From Burkholderiales bacterium (lineage in GTDB: Bacteria; Pseudomonadota; Gammaproteobacteria; Burkholderiales; SG8-41), in the NCBI GenBank assembly GCA_036262035.1, contig DATAJS010000027.1:1-64000 (forward strand): a stretch of DNA of 64,000 nt. Direction: 5' to 3'. Positions 37,685-46,537 of this stretch are shown one piece after another (position 1 is the first letter of the stretch; each line of letters begins with the position of its first letter). Both the position numbers and the translations under genes were made by a program. Below the pieces are notes generated by a model. It had not been told where the DNA came from. It made no database searches and saw nothing but the letters and a program-made list of their open reading frames with translations.

Positions 37685-38934
37685 CCACGACCGCCGAAGA
37701 CATGGACGTCGGGATCAATCAGTCCGCGACGGCGCTGCAGGAAGACATCGCCGGGGGCAGCGTGCCGATACGCGCGTTCGCCGAGTTCGCGGAGCGCTAC
37801 GCGCTCGACCCCAAGCTGCGCGACGAAGCGATCGTGCTCGGTTTCACCGTGTCCGCCGCGGGCGAACGGAACCCCGAGGTCGCCGCCGAGATGCTCGGCC
37901 TGATCGAGCGCATCGTCGGCGACTTCTACCAGCGCAACGGCGCCCGCGTGCTCGAGGATCGCTTCAGGAAGCGCGAAGAGGCGAACGAGCGGCTGCGGCG
38001 CGATTCCCCGGCGGGCGAGATCGCCGTCGAAGCCCGGGGGATCACCAAGGCGTATCGCGGCTCCGATTTCAAGCTCGGGCGGCTCGACCTCACGCTCCGG
38101 CTCGGCGAGGTCACCGGCGTCGTCGGTCAGAACGCGCACGGCAAGACCACCCTGCTTCGCATCATCGCCGGCGAGCTCCTGCAGGACGAAGGCACGCTCG
38201 CCTATCCCGCGCTCGGCGAGAGCGGCGAATCGATCGACTGGGTGCACGTGAAGGAGCAGCTCGCCTACGTGCCCCAGGAGCTGCCGCCGTGGCGCGGCGC
38301 CTTGCGCGCGACGCTGCACTTCGAAGCCGCCATTCACGGGATCCGCGGCGCGGACAACGAGCGCGAGGTCAATTTCATCGTCGAGCGCCTCGGCCTCGGC
38401 GAGCACCTCGACAAGAAGTGGAACCAGCTTTCGGGCGGTTACAAGCTGCGCTTCGCGCTCGCGCGGGCGCTGGTGTGGAAACCGCGAGTGCTCATCATGG
38501 ACGAGCCGCTGGCGAACCTCGACGTCAAGGCGAAGAACGTCCTGTTGCAGGACGTGCGCGAGCTCGCGTCGTCGTATCGCTACCCGATCGCGGTCCTCAT
38601 GAGCTCGCACGAGCTGCACTCGCTCGAATCGGTCTGCGATCAGATGGTGTTCCTGCGCGAAGGCAACGTGCTCTTCGTCGGCCCCGCGGAAGCCGTCGCA
38701 GGCGAGCGCACCACCAACGAGTTCGAGCTCGGGACGTCGATCGCGCTCGCCGACCTTCAGCGCCGTCTGGAAGGCACGGGGGTCACCGAAGTCCGCGAGG
38801 AAGGCATGTGCTACCTGGTGACGACCGAGCGTCACGTCGATCCGCACGCCCTGCTGCGCGCGCTGCTCGAACAGGGTGTCGACATCTCGTATTTCCGCGA
38901 CAACTCGCACTCGGTGCGGCGTCTGTTCACGTGA
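37681..38934 (+). CDS. ABC transporter ATPase with helical N-terminal extension
   Basis: The product has 417 residues. Residues 1-110 are a helical extension unlike ordinary exporters (ALQEDIAGGSVPIRAFAEFA; EMLGLIERIVGDFYQRNG). It could be another protein-protein module for the EAD proteins upstream. Residues ~113-350 are the ATPase: Walker A VGQNAHGKTTLLRI (Ala-His in place of the usual Gly-Ser, GKTT intact), signature QLSGGYKLRFALARAL, Walker B VLIMDEPLANLD and switch His in SSHELHSLES. A ~60-residue C-terminal domain follows. It pairs with the membrane protein next door. Confidence 0.85.
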   Translation: MTTTAEDMDVGINQSATALQEDIAGGSVPIRAFAEFAERYALDPKLRDEAIVLGFTVSAAGERNPEVAAEMLGLIERIVGDFYQRNGARVLEDRFRKREEANERLRRDSPAGEIAVEARGITKAYRGSDFKLGRLDLTLRLGEVTGVVGQNAHGKTTLLRIIAGELLQDEGTLAYPALGESGESIDWVHVKEQLAYVPQELPPWRGALRATLHFEAAIHGIRGADNEREVNFIVERLGLGEHLDKKWNQLSGGYKLRFALARALVWKPRVLIMDEPLANLDVKAKNVLLQDVRELASSYRYPIAVLMSSHELHSLESVCDQMVFLREGNVLFVGPAEAVAGERTTNEFELGTSIALADLQRRLEGTGVTEVREEGMCYLVTTERHVDPHALLRALLEQGVDISYFRDNSHSVRRLFT

Positions 38935-38943
38935 GGCTGCGCC

Positions 38944-40653
38944 GTGCTCGCCTGGCTTGATCGAACCGTCGAGCATGCGAGCCGGCTCGTACCGGACGCG
39001 GTCTGGCACGTCGATCACTGGATGCTCATGCGCTGGCCGCTGCTGTGGCGCAGCCGGCTGGTGCCCATCCTGTGCCTCACGGTCCCGCTGACGGTCGCAA
39101 GCGCGGCGATCGGCCTGCGCCACGACATGTCGACGCAGACCGTATGGACCGAAGGGGAGCTGCGCTACGTCGTCGACGTCTTCGCGCTCGCGATGGTGAC
39201 CCTGGCCGGTGTATGGGCGCGGGTGCAGGGGCAGTACCCGCTCGGGGAGCGGCCGCTGCGCGACTACGTGGTCGCGGCGATGTGCAGCTTCGTCGCGCTG
39301 CTCACCTTCCTGGCGCCGCCGGCGGCGCTGTACGGCGGGCTCAGCATGCGCATCGCCGAGGTGATGACGCCGGCCGCGCTGCATGAGGAGCTGGAGTACC
39401 ATACCCGGCACGGATTCTGGTGCTGCACCCGCGCTTTCACGCTCGCGGAGGCGCAGGCCGAAGGCGCGAAGCTGGACGCGAAGCTCGCGATGTTCGGTCT
39501 GAAGTCCGAAGGACGCCTGTATACCGGATCGATGTCGGGTTTCGTGACGCCCGTCGCGTGCGATCTGTCCGGCCTCATCTGCCTGGACGTGAGAGACAAG
39601 GGCGGCGCGCTGCGGCCTTTCCTGCTGCGCGACCGTCTGATCGCCATCCAGAGCCATCAGTCGATGGCGCAGGGCGACGTTCCCCATTTCGCGGTCGCGT
39701 CCGGCAGCCACCTCAAGCGATGGCTCGTCGCGCTGCTCGCCGCCGCGGTGGCCGTCGTCATGCTCGGGATACGGCGCCGCGCCGTCTCGACGACGCTGAG
39801 CGATCTCGCCGCGCGCGTGCGGTCCGCGGGCGGCGGCATCGCGGTGTCGCGGCCGGCGTGGTTCCGGCGCTTCGACGAGCGCGCGCTGCTCAACTCGCCG
39901 TCGGTCTGGGCAACGCGCGTGCACGTGTTTCTGCCGCTCAGCTTCGCTTCGGCTGTCGCGTTGTCGCTGCTGCTCGCCTACGTCGCCGGCGGCAACGCGG
40001 ACGCTCGCGAGATGGGTATGCTGGTCATGTCGTGTCTGGTCGCGCTCACGACCGGCTACTGGCTCTTCATGTCGCGCCGCCACCTCATCCCCGCCACCAC
40101 GGCAAAGGCCGTGCGGCGCGTCACCGGACTGTATCTGCTGGCGCTGGTGCCCGCGCCCGTGGCGTGCGCGCTGTCGCTCGGCTTCGCCGAAGACCTGTTC
40201 GTATGGCTGCTCGGGTTCGCGTCGATGCTCGCTCTGGCGGGCGTTTACGCGCATCTGGTCGACGTGCGCAGCGCGGTCTGGGGAACGATCGCGGCGGTGT
40301 TTTCGCTGCTGTTCGCGGTCGCGCTGCTGTTCTTCGGCCAGGTCACGTTCCTGGTCCTCGTGCTCGCGTGGCCGGTGCTCGCATGGCTGCTGCCGAGACG
40401 CGCCCGCGGCAACTTGCACAAAGCGCGCAGAAGGCGGCTCGCCGTGAACGCGATCGTGTTCACCGCGCCCTGCATCACGCTGGTGCTCACCGCAGTGCTG
40501 GTCGCGGTCGCCGCTTCGCTGCTGCCGGGTGCGTTGAAAGGCGCGCTCGAGGTTGCGGCACTGCCGTTGGCGATCGCGCTGACGCTGGGGGTCTTTCTGC
40601 CGTCGTCATTGGCGGTGCTCGCGCGACTGCGCTTCCAGCCCAGGCGCGAGTGA
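38944..40653 (+). CDS. Polytopic membrane protein, partner of the cassette ABC ATPase
   Basis: The product has 569 residues starting at GTG 38944, 9 nt after the ATPase stop. About ten to twelve membrane helices are visible: three near the start (VPILCLTVPLTVASAAIGL; DVFALAMVTLAGVWA; MCSFVALLTFLAPPAAL), then a soluble loop of about 130 residues with four cysteines (FWCCTRAFT; VACDLSGLICLDV), then the rest (LLAAAVAVVMLGI; LPLSFASAVALSLLLAYVAGG; onward). The loop between helices three and four should lie outside the cytoplasm and could sense a ligand or damage. No known permease family was recognised. It ends 9 nt before the convergent stop of the next gene. Confidence 0.75.
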   Translation: MLAWLDRTVEHASRLVPDAVWHVDHWMLMRWPLLWRSRLVPILCLTVPLTVASAAIGLRHDMSTQTVWTEGELRYVVDVFALAMVTLAGVWARVQGQYPLGERPLRDYVVAAMCSFVALLTFLAPPAALYGGLSMRIAEVMTPAALHEELEYHTRHGFWCCTRAFTLAEAQAEGAKLDAKLAMFGLKSEGRLYTGSMSGFVTPVACDLSGLICLDVRDKGGALRPFLLRDRLIAIQSHQSMAQGDVPHFAVASGSHLKRWLVALLAAAVAVVMLGIRRRAVSTTLSDLAARVRSAGGGIAVSRPAWFRRFDERALLNSPSVWATRVHVFLPLSFASAVALSLLLAYVAGGNADAREMGMLVMSCLVALTTGYWLFMSRRHLIPATTAKAVRRVTGLYLLALVPAPVACALSLGFAEDLFVWLLGFASMLALAGVYAHLVDVRSAVWGTIAAVFSLLFAVALLFFGQVTFLVLVLAWPVLAWLLPRRARGNLHKARRRRLAVNAIVFTAPCITLVLTAVLVAVAASLLPGALKGALEVAALPLAIALTLGVFLPSSLAVLARLRFQPRRE

Positions 40654-40662
40654 CTTGCGCGT

Positions 40663-41865
40663 CTAGCCCCTGGCGAGCACCCGGGCGATGTCGGTCTCGT
40701 GCGCCCGCCACGCCGGCAGCAGCGCCGCGAGCATGCCGACGACCAGCGCGCCGGCGACGATCCACAGCTCGTTGGGATTCCAGATCCAGCCGGTGATGCC
40801 GACCTGCTGGAAGCGCAGCGCGAAGCCGAGGAGCGAAGTGAGGATGTGCCCCAGGAGGATGCCGAACGCGGCTCCGACCGCAGCCATCAGCACGCCTTCG
40901 AAGAGCAGCAGCAGCATGAGCTGGCCGGGGCTCGCACCCAGCGCGCGCATGATCGCAAGATCGTAACGGCGCTCGTTCAGCGCGGTATACAGCCCGATGA
41001 ACACCGACAGGCCCGCGGCGATCACGAGCACGATGGCGAACCCCCGCAGCACGCGCATGCCGACCACCATGACGCCGAAGAGCCGCGCGGTCTCGAGCGT
41101 CGGGGACGCCGCCTGCAATTCCGGAAAGGCGTTGATCGCCCGCGGCAGCGTCGCGCCCGCGAGCGGCGTCGCGTAGCGGATCAGCAGCGCCGACAGCTCG
41201 CGCCCGCCGTCCACGCGCGGCTCGGCGACGAGGTTGTCGGTCTTCATGTTCTCGTGGAGCTGCCAGATGCTTCCGACGTCGGTGAGGATGAGGTGATCGA
41301 GCACCGTCCCGGTCGGCCACAGCACGCCGACCACGGTGAACGGGTTCTCGTTGTGCGCCAGCGCGGTCTGGTGTCCGGGACCGTGGTTCACGGTGAGCGA
41401 CCAGCCGACGCGCATGCCGGTGCGCGCGGCGACCTCGTCCCCGATCACCGCCTGCAGCGGACCGCTCCACAGCGCGCCGTCGCGCAGCCGGCCGCCGTAA
41501 TGGCTGATGTAATCGTGCGTGGTGCCGATCACGCGAAAGCCGAGATAGTTGTCCTGGATGACGATGGGCAGCGCCTGCTTCACCTCCGGGCGCGACGCGA
41601 TCTGCTGCGCCTGCGTCCACCCGAACGCGCCGGTCGGCACGTCGAGCTGATACACGCTCGACAGGATGATCTGCAGCGCGCTTCCCTTGGAGCCGACGAC
41701 GAGATCGATGCCGCGTGCGTCGACGTGCATGCGGTCTTCCAGCTGCGCGGCGGTGAGCACGAGCAGCGTGATGGCGGCGACGCCGAAGCCGAGCAGCACG
41801 ATGTTGAGCAGCGTCGAGAGATTGCGCGCGCGCAAGTACGCGAGGCTGATCCCGGCGAGCGTCAC
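40663..41865 (-). CDS. MacB/LolC-like ABC transporter permease (FtsX fold)
   Basis: The product has 400 residues. An N-terminal helix (LLNIVLLGFGVAAITLLVLT) is followed by a large periplasmic domain (about residues 45-270) and three C-terminal helices (GFAIVLVIAAGLSVFIGLYT; LLLLFEGVLMAAVGAAFGIL; WIVAGALVVGMLAALLPAW) with YDLAIMRALGASPGQL, the FtsX/MacB signature. It starts at GTG 41863-41865, overlapping the ATPase stop. Such permeases move substrates within the periplasm rather than across the inner membrane. Co-location with a CobW GTPase suggests a metal-homeostasis role, as in Zur-regulated clusters. Confidence 0.82.
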   Translation of the reverse strand: MTLAGISLAYLRARNLSTLLNIVLLGFGVAAITLLVLTAAQLEDRMHVDARGIDLVVGSKGSALQIILSSVYQLDVPTGAFGWTQAQQIASRPEVKQALPIVIQDNYLGFRVIGTTHDYISHYGGRLRDGALWSGPLQAVIGDEVAARTGMRVGWSLTVNHGPGHQTALAHNENPFTVVGVLWPTGTVLDHLILTDVGSIWQLHENMKTDNLVAEPRVDGGRELSALLIRYATPLAGATLPRAINAFPELQAASPTLETARLFGVMVVGMRVLRGFAIVLVIAAGLSVFIGLYTALNERRYDLAIMRALGASPGQLMLLLLFEGVLMAAVGAAFGILLGHILTSLLGFALRFQQVGITGWIWNPNELWIVAGALVVGMLAALLPAWRAHETDIARVLARG

Positions 41866-42500
41866 GTCAGCGGTCCCAGCATGAACTGGTTCTTGAAGCG
41901 CGCGCGGATGCGCTGGTCGTGCGTGGCGATCATGAGGGTCGCGCTGCACGCCTTCGCCTGCGCTTCGAGCAGATCGAGCGTCTGCATGCAGTGCTCGTCG
42001 TCGAGGTTGGACGTCGGCTCGTCGGCGAGCAGCACGGTCGGGCGGTTGACGACGGCGCGCGCGACCGCCACGCGCTGCGCCTGGCCGAACGAGAGCTCGT
42101 GCGGATACGCTTCGGCCTTGTGGCGCATGCCGAGGTCGTCGAGCACCTCGTGCACGCGCGAGAGGTTCTCGCCCAGGCCCGAGAAGAACTGCGCCATCAG
42201 CAGGTTCTGCGCGACGGTGAGGCTGCCGACGAGGTGCAGGCGCTGGAGCACGATGCCGATGTGGCGCCCGCGGAAACGGCCGAGCTGCGCGGTCTTGAGC
42301 TTGCCCAGCGCGTTGCCCGCGACGATCACTTCGCCGAAGCTCGGTTTGAGAAACCCCGCGAGGATGTGGAGCAGCGTGGTCTTGCCGCTGCCCGACGGTC
42401 CGAGCACCAGCCAGTGCTCGCCCTGCTCCGCGAGCCAGTCCCGCACCTTGAGCGCATCGACCCCGTTGTACGCGTGCCGTACGTCGCGAAGCTGGAACAT
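41862..42500 (-). CDS. MacB/LolD-like ABC transporter ATPase
   Basis: The product has 212 residues. Walker [16 protein letters not shown], signature LSFGQAQRVAVARAVV, Walker B VLLADEPTSNLDDEH and the MacB/LolD-type spacing are intact. It powers the FtsX-fold permease encoded by the overlapping next gene. The start at ATG 42498-42500 is 8 nt after the CobW stop, so the three genes form one minus-strand unit. Confidence 0.88.
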   Translation of the reverse strand: MFQLRDVRHAYNGVDALKVRDWLAEQGEHWLVLGPSGSGKTTLLHILAGFLKPSFGEVIVAGNALGKLKTAQLGRFRGRHIGIVLQRLHLVGSLTVAQNLLMAQFFSGLGENLSRVHEVLDDLGMRHKAEAYPHELSFGQAQRVAVARAVVNRPTVLLADEPTSNLDDEHCMQTLDLLEAQAKACSATLMIATHDQRIRARFKNQFMLGPLT

Positions 42501-42508
42501 GGGGCGCG

Positions 42509-43534
42509 TTAAGCGGCGTCGCGCAGGGCGCTGGCCGGGTCCTGCACGGCGCCGGCCGCACAAAGGTTCAGTCCCCTCGCGAGCGCCTCGCGCGGCAGGT
42601 TGCGGCCGATGAAGACGATGACGCTCTCGCGCGCCTCCCCTTCAGCCCAGCGGCGCCCGGCATCGCAGCCGACCAGCCTCTGCACGCCCTGGAGCACGAT
42701 GCGCTCGGTGCGGCCCTCCACGTCGAGCACGCCCTTGTAACGCAGGAGGTCGTCCCCGAAGCGCTCGATCGCGAGCCCGAGGAATTCCTCGATCCTGGTC
42801 AGGTCGAGCGATGCGGCGCTGCGCCAGACGAACGACGCGATGTCGTCTTCGTGGCGATGCGCATGGGGCTCGTTCAGGAAATGCGGATCGATCCCGAGCG
42901 CGCCGTCGAGCTCGAAGCCGCCGAGGTCGAGGACGTCGCTCGCATCGCCAGCGCCGTGCACCGAACGCTTCAGCGGCGCGCGCGCGTTCATGCGCCGCAG
43001 ACGCACGGCGAGCGCCTGCACGTCGCACTCGGCGGCGAGGTCGGTCTTGGTGACGAGCAGCCGGTCGGCGAAGCCGACCTGCCTGCGCGCTTCGCGCTGC
43101 GCGTCGAGCGTCGATGCGCCGTGTACGGCGTCGACCAGGGTCACGATGCCGTCGAGCCGATAGCGCTGCGTCACGTCGGGCTCGACGAAGAACGTCTGCG
43201 CGACCGGCCCCGGGTCGGCGACACCGGTCGTCTCGACGACCACGCGGTCGAAGCGTAGCTCGCCGCGGTCGCGCTTGCCTGCAAGCTCGCTCAAGGATCG
43301 CGTGAGATCGCCGCGGACGGTGCAGCAGATGCAGCCGTTCGCCATCTCGACGATCTCGGCGCCCGTCGCATCGAGCAGCAGAGCGCCGTCGATGCCGACT
43401 TCGCCCAGCTCGTTCTCGATCACCGCGATGCGCTCGCCGTGAGCGGCGCGCAGCAGGCGGTTGAGCAGCGTGGTCTTGCCGCTGCCCAGAAAGCCGGTGA
43501 GTATCGTGACGGGAACGAGCTCGGCGTGTGCCAT
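42509..43534 (-). CDS. CobW/YjiA (COG0523) family metal-binding GTPase
   Basis: The product has 341 residues. The G-domain has Walker [16 protein letters not shown], the metal motif [11 protein letters not shown] (CxCC), [11 protein letters not shown] and TKTDL. The CobW C-terminal domain follows. COG0523 proteins deliver metals, often zinc, to client enzymes under limitation. The start at ATG 43532-43534 is set by the family N-terminus ([15 protein letters not shown]). It is first of the CobW-ATPase-permease unit, divergent from yidD. No Zur box was recognised. Confidence 0.9.
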   Translation of the reverse strand: MAHAELVPVTILTGFLGSGKTTLLNRLLRAAHGERIAVIENELGEVGIDGALLLDATGAEIVEMANGCICCTVRGDLTRSLSELAGKRDRGELRFDRVVVETTGVADPGPVAQTFFVEPDVTQRYRLDGIVTLVDAVHGASTLDAQREARRQVGFADRLLVTKTDLAAECDVQALAVRLRRMNARAPLKRSVHGAGDASDVLDLGGFELDGALGIDPHFLNEPHAHRHEDDIASFVWRSAASLDLTRIEEFLGLAIERFGDDLLRYKGVLDVEGRTERIVLQGVQRLVGCDAGRRWAEGEARESVIVFIGRNLPREALARGLNLCAAGAVQDPASALRDAA

Positions 43535-43594
43535 GAAGGAGGATAGCCAGTGCCGTGGAGTTCGCGGCAACGTGTTGGCGGCGCAGGCGAATTG

Positions 43595-43600
43595 TATACT
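43595..43600 (+). promoter_or_regulatory. Possible -10 element (leaderless arrangement) for yidD
   Basis: TATACT lies 7 nt before the yidD ATG (43608), so the transcript could begin at the start codon. The -35 is weak. Confidence 0.3.
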
Positions 43601-43607
43601 GCACGCG

Positions 43608-43829
43608 ATGAAGCGCCTGCTCGTCGGCCTCGTCAAAGCTTACCGCTATTTCCTCAGTCCGCTGCTGGGTCCGTCGTGCCGTTTCTATCCGACGTGCTCG
43701 GCGTACGCCGTCGAGGCGATCGACACGCACGGCGCGATCAAAGGCTCGTGGCTCGCATTGCGGCGGATAATGAAGTGTCATCCGTGGCATCCGGGCGGCG
43801 TCGATCCGGTGCCTCCGCGACGGCGCTGA
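43608..43829 (+). CDS. yidD: Membrane protein insertion efficiency factor YidD
   Basis: The product has 73 residues. The family signature is complete: [20 protein letters not shown] followed by [20 protein letters not shown] and the [13 protein letters not shown] ending. It assists insertion of proteins at the inner membrane with YidC. It usually sits in rpmH-rnpA-yidD-yidC; here it is alone, divergent from the CobW gene and ahead of a TolC-like gene. Confidence 0.93.
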   Translation: MKRLLVGLVKAYRYFLSPLLGPSCRFYPTCSAYAVEAIDTHGAIKGSWLALRRIMKCHPWHPGGVDPVPPRRR

Positions 43830-43866
43830 AGCAACCGCGCGAGCGGGGACAGGCGTGCGCCGCGAC

Positions 43867-43872
43867 TATAAT
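43867..43872 (+). promoter_or_regulatory. -10 element for the TolC-like gene
   Basis: A perfect TATAAT in GC-rich surroundings, 28 nt before ATG 43901 and 37 nt after the yidD stop. A good -35 is not evident. Confidence 0.4.
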
Positions 43873-43900
43873 CCGCCGGTCCGCAAGCACCGCACCATCC

Positions 43901-45373
43901 ATGGCTATCGCGCTTTTCCACGCACGCATGCTGCGCCGTTCGATCGGCGTCGCGGCCGCCGCGCTCGCTTTCGCGAGCCCGGCGGTGCACGCCGCCGAGA
44001 CTGCCGCGCCGACGCTCGCCCTGCCGCAAGTGGTCGCGCACGCGCTCTCGGTGCAGCGCTACGGCGAAGTCGGGCGCGCGCGCAACGCCCTCGACGCCGC
44101 GTCCGGCGCGGCGCTGATCGCCGAAGGGGCGTTCGACTGGTCGCTGCGCTCGCGGACCGGTTACGACCGCATCTGGCAGCCGGGCATCAACAACAACTTT
44201 CTCACCGCCGACGTGCAGACGTTCAACGTGCTGTCGTCGACGCTGTATGCCGAGCGCCAGTTCCAGAGCGGCATCCGCGTACGCCCGGGTTTCATCGTCA
44301 CGCGCGAGCCCGACAACTTCCGATCCGATCTGGCGAGGCTCGGCAACCGTCCGCTGCTCCAGGTCGACGTGCCGCTCGACCGCAACTTCGGCGAGCCGCC
44401 CGACACGCTGCGCCTCCAGGCGGCCCAGTCCGACGTCGAAGCCGCGAGGAGCGATACCGAGCTCGCGCGGCAATCTCACCTGCACCGCGTGATGAGCGCG
44501 GTCTGGACGCAGATCGCGGCGCGCGAGAAGGTGAGCGTCAATCGCGAGCTCGCCGGCCGGCTGGAAGACGTCGCCGAGCGCACCGCTAAGCTCGCGCGCG
44601 CCGGGGAAGCGGCCTCGCTCGCCGCGGACGAGCTCAGGAGCCGCGCGGCGCTCGCCCGCGCGCTCGCCGAGCGCGACTCGATCGACGTCACCGCGGCGCG
44701 ACTCCAGCTCGCGACCCTGATCGGGGTGGCGCCCGAGAGCTTCGGCGGGGTGGCGGGCGACCTGCCCCGCGTCACGAGCGCGACGATCCAGCGCCGGAGG
44801 CTATCCGAGTACGTCGACGAAGCGATGAAGAGACGGCCGGAGCTGCGCGGCTACACCAACCGCGTGCAGGCCGCGAAGCTGCGCGGGCTCGTCGGCGAGC
44901 GCGAAGTCGATTCCCAGCTCACGCTGACGGTCGGTCACGATCGCCTCCTCCTCAACTACTACACGCCGCTCGGCGACAACCGGCGCAAGGGCGCGCAGCA
45001 GCAGGCGCTCGCCGGCGTCAACGCCGCGGAGGACAACCTCGAGGAAGCGCGCCAGCGCGTGCGCGTCGAGACCGAGCTCGCGCTCGAGAAGCTCGTCGCG
45101 TCGAGGACGGCGATCGATCGCGCGAATGCGGCGCTCGGCACGACGCGCGAGCGCCTGCAGCTCGTCGAGATGCTCGTCGACAACGGGCGCCAGGCGCCCG
45201 CATCGCTCGCCGACGCCGCCGATCAGTTCGCGTCGGCGCGCCGCCAGACCATCGACGCGAGCCTCATCTACGCGCTCGCGCTCGCCGACTTCAGGCGCGC
45301 GACCGGCGCGATACCCGACGGCGGCGCCGAGCCCGCGACGATCGCCGCGCTCTTCCTCTCCGAGCAGCCTTAA
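43901..45373 (+). CDS. TolC-family outer-membrane efflux protein
   Basis: The product has 490 residues. A signal peptide (SIGVAAAALAFASPAVHA) is followed by two helical-hairpin repeats typical of TolC (ARSDTELARQSHLHRVMSAV; AEDNLEEARQRVRVETELAL) joined by a barrel section (LQVDVPLDRNFGEPP). It would be an outer-membrane exit duct. No inner-membrane pump or adaptor is adjacent, so the partner transporter is unknown; the MacB-like ABC pair at 40663-42500 is a candidate. Confidence 0.78.
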   Translation: MAIALFHARMLRRSIGVAAAALAFASPAVHAAETAAPTLALPQVVAHALSVQRYGEVGRARNALDAASGAALIAEGAFDWSLRSRTGYDRIWQPGINNNFLTADVQTFNVLSSTLYAERQFQSGIRVRPGFIVTREPDNFRSDLARLGNRPLLQVDVPLDRNFGEPPDTLRLQAAQSDVEAARSDTELARQSHLHRVMSAVWTQIAAREKVSVNRELAGRLEDVAERTAKLARAGEAASLAADELRSRAALARALAERDSIDVTAARLQLATLIGVAPESFGGVAGDLPRVTSATIQRRRLSEYVDEAMKRRPELRGYTNRVQAAKLRGLVGEREVDSQLTLTVGHDRLLLNYYTPLGDNRRKGAQQQALAGVNAAEDNLEEARQRVRVETELALEKLVASRTAIDRANAALGTTRERLQLVEMLVDNGRQAPASLADAADQFASARRQTIDASLIYALALADFRRATGAIPDGGAEPATIAALFLSEQP

Positions 45374-45378
45374 GCAAC

Positions 45379-46281
45379 GTGTCCGCGGGCGCCGTCGTCG
45401 CCGCGTGGGCGCTCGCCGTATTCGGAACCGGCGCCGTGATCATCGGCCTCTACGGCCTGCGCGAGCCCGCGAAGGCCCGCGAGCTGTGGGCCGTATACGC
45501 CAGCACCCTCGCCATCGCCGCGGCGCTGCTCGTCCCGCTCGCGCTCCATCCGCTGGTGTTCACGCTCGTCGTCGCCGCAGGCGCGTGGCGCGGCGCGATC
45601 GAGCTCGCGACGACTTACGATCTTCGCCCGGACACGCCGAGGCGGCTCGCGATCGCCGGCGGCGCGCTGCTCGCGGCGGGGTGGGGGAGCACGCAAGGCG
45701 ACTCGGCCGCGGCGCTGTATATCGCGACCGCGGCGCTGGTCGCGATCGCGGGACCCGTCTACGTCCGGGCCTTCAGCGGTAAGCCCTCGGGCATCGCGGC
45801 GTGGCTCGCCACGCTGACCTTTCCCCTGCTTGCGGCCGCTCACCTCTCGCACCTCGCCCATCTTCACAACGGCTTCACATGGATCGTCCTGCTCTACGCC
45901 ACCGTCGAGACCCAGGACTCCGCCGCCTATCTCTTCGGGCGCTTGTTCGGCCGCCGGCTGCTGCTGCCGCGCCTCTCGCCGAAGAAGACCGTCGCCGGCG
46001 CGGTCGCCGGCGCGCTGTGCGGCCTTGCCCTCGGCGCCGCGGGCGCCTGGGGGCTGCTCGACCTCGCGCCGGCCGCCGCGCTCGCGCTGGCCGCGCTCAT
46101 CGTCGCGGCCGGCTTCTGCGGCGATCTCTATACCTCGGCGCTCAAGCGCGGGGCCGGCGTCAAGGATTTTCCGGCCGTGACGACCCTTCACGGCGGTATC
46201 CTCGATATCTACGATTCGACGCTGTTCGCGGCCGTCGTTCTCTCTTCAACGATCTATATAATCGCGCCATGGACGTCCTAG
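45379..46281 (+). CDS. CDP-diglyceride synthetase-like (CdsA family) membrane enzyme
   Basis: The product has 300 residues with about eight membrane helices. The C-terminal CdsA signature is readable (GDLYTSALKRGAGVKDF ... LHGGILDIYDSTLF). It would activate phosphatidic acid or a related lipid with CTP. A housekeeping cdsA normally sits with uppS and dxr; this copy instead sits with an acyl carrier protein and a ketosynthase, so it may be a second, specialised enzyme. It starts at GTG 45379, 5 nt after the TolC-like gene. The end overlaps the ACP gene by 13 nt. Confidence 0.75.
   Translation: MSAGAVVAAWALAVFGTGAVIIGLYGLREPAKARELWAVYASTLAIAAALLVPLALHPLVFTLVVAAGAWRGAIELATTYDLRPDTPRRLAIAGGALLAAGWGSTQGDSAAALYIATAALVAIAGPVYVRAFSGKPSGIAAWLATLTFPLLAAAHLSHLAHLHNGFTWIVLLYATVETQDSAAYLFGRLFGRRLLLPRLSPKKTVAGAVAGALCGLALGAAGAWGLLDLAPAAALALAALIVAAGFCGDLYTSALKRGAGVKDFPAVTTLHGGILDIYDSTLFAAVVLSSTIYIIAPWTS
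46257..46262 (+). promoter_or_regulatory. Possible -10 element (leaderless arrangement) for the ACP gene
   Basis: TATAAT ends 6 nt before the ACP ATG (46269), within the last codons of the CdsA-like gene. If used, the ACP mRNA would lack a leader. Confidence 0.3.
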
Positions 46282-46517
46282 AACAGTTGAAAGCGCTCGC
46301 CGCTCGTGAGCTGGCGATAGACACGAGCAAGTTCGAGCCGCAAACACCGCTCGCCGATCTGCACATCGATTCACTCGCCTTCGTCGACTTCCTCTTCAAG
46401 GTCGAAGAGGAGTTCGGCATCCGGGTCCCGGATTCGAGCGTCACCGACATGAAGACCGTCGGCGACCTGGAACGCTCGATCTCCGAGCTCGTCGCCGCCG
46501 CCCCCGCCAAGAGCTGA
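46269..46517 (+). CDS. Acyl carrier protein
   Basis: The product has 82 residues. The phosphopantetheine attachment serine is in ADLHIDSLAFVDFLFKVEEE, followed by FGIRVPDSSVTDMKTVGDL, a normal ACP fold. It is not the housekeeping acpP (which sits between fabG and fabF and has DSLDTVE). With the ketosynthase 20 nt downstream it may serve a dedicated acyl chain, for example a lipid anchor or modified fatty acid. Confidence 0.9.
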   Translation: MDVLEQLKALAARELAIDTSKFEPQTPLADLHIDSLAFVDFLFKVEEEFGIRVPDSSVTDMKTVGDLERSISELVAAAPAKS

Positions 46518-46537
46518 CCCCCTATACAGCGCATGCC

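Noticed and set aside
37657-40419. A 920-codon minus-strand open frame opposite the cassette
   Set aside because: It is antisense to the ABC ATPase and membrane protein, has a low-complexity Arg/Glu/His composition and no recognisable domain.
41862-42500. The MacB-like ATPase as the missing ZnuC
   Set aside because: Its spacing and its overlapping FtsX-fold permease identify it as the MacB/LolD type, not the metal-uptake ATPase family.
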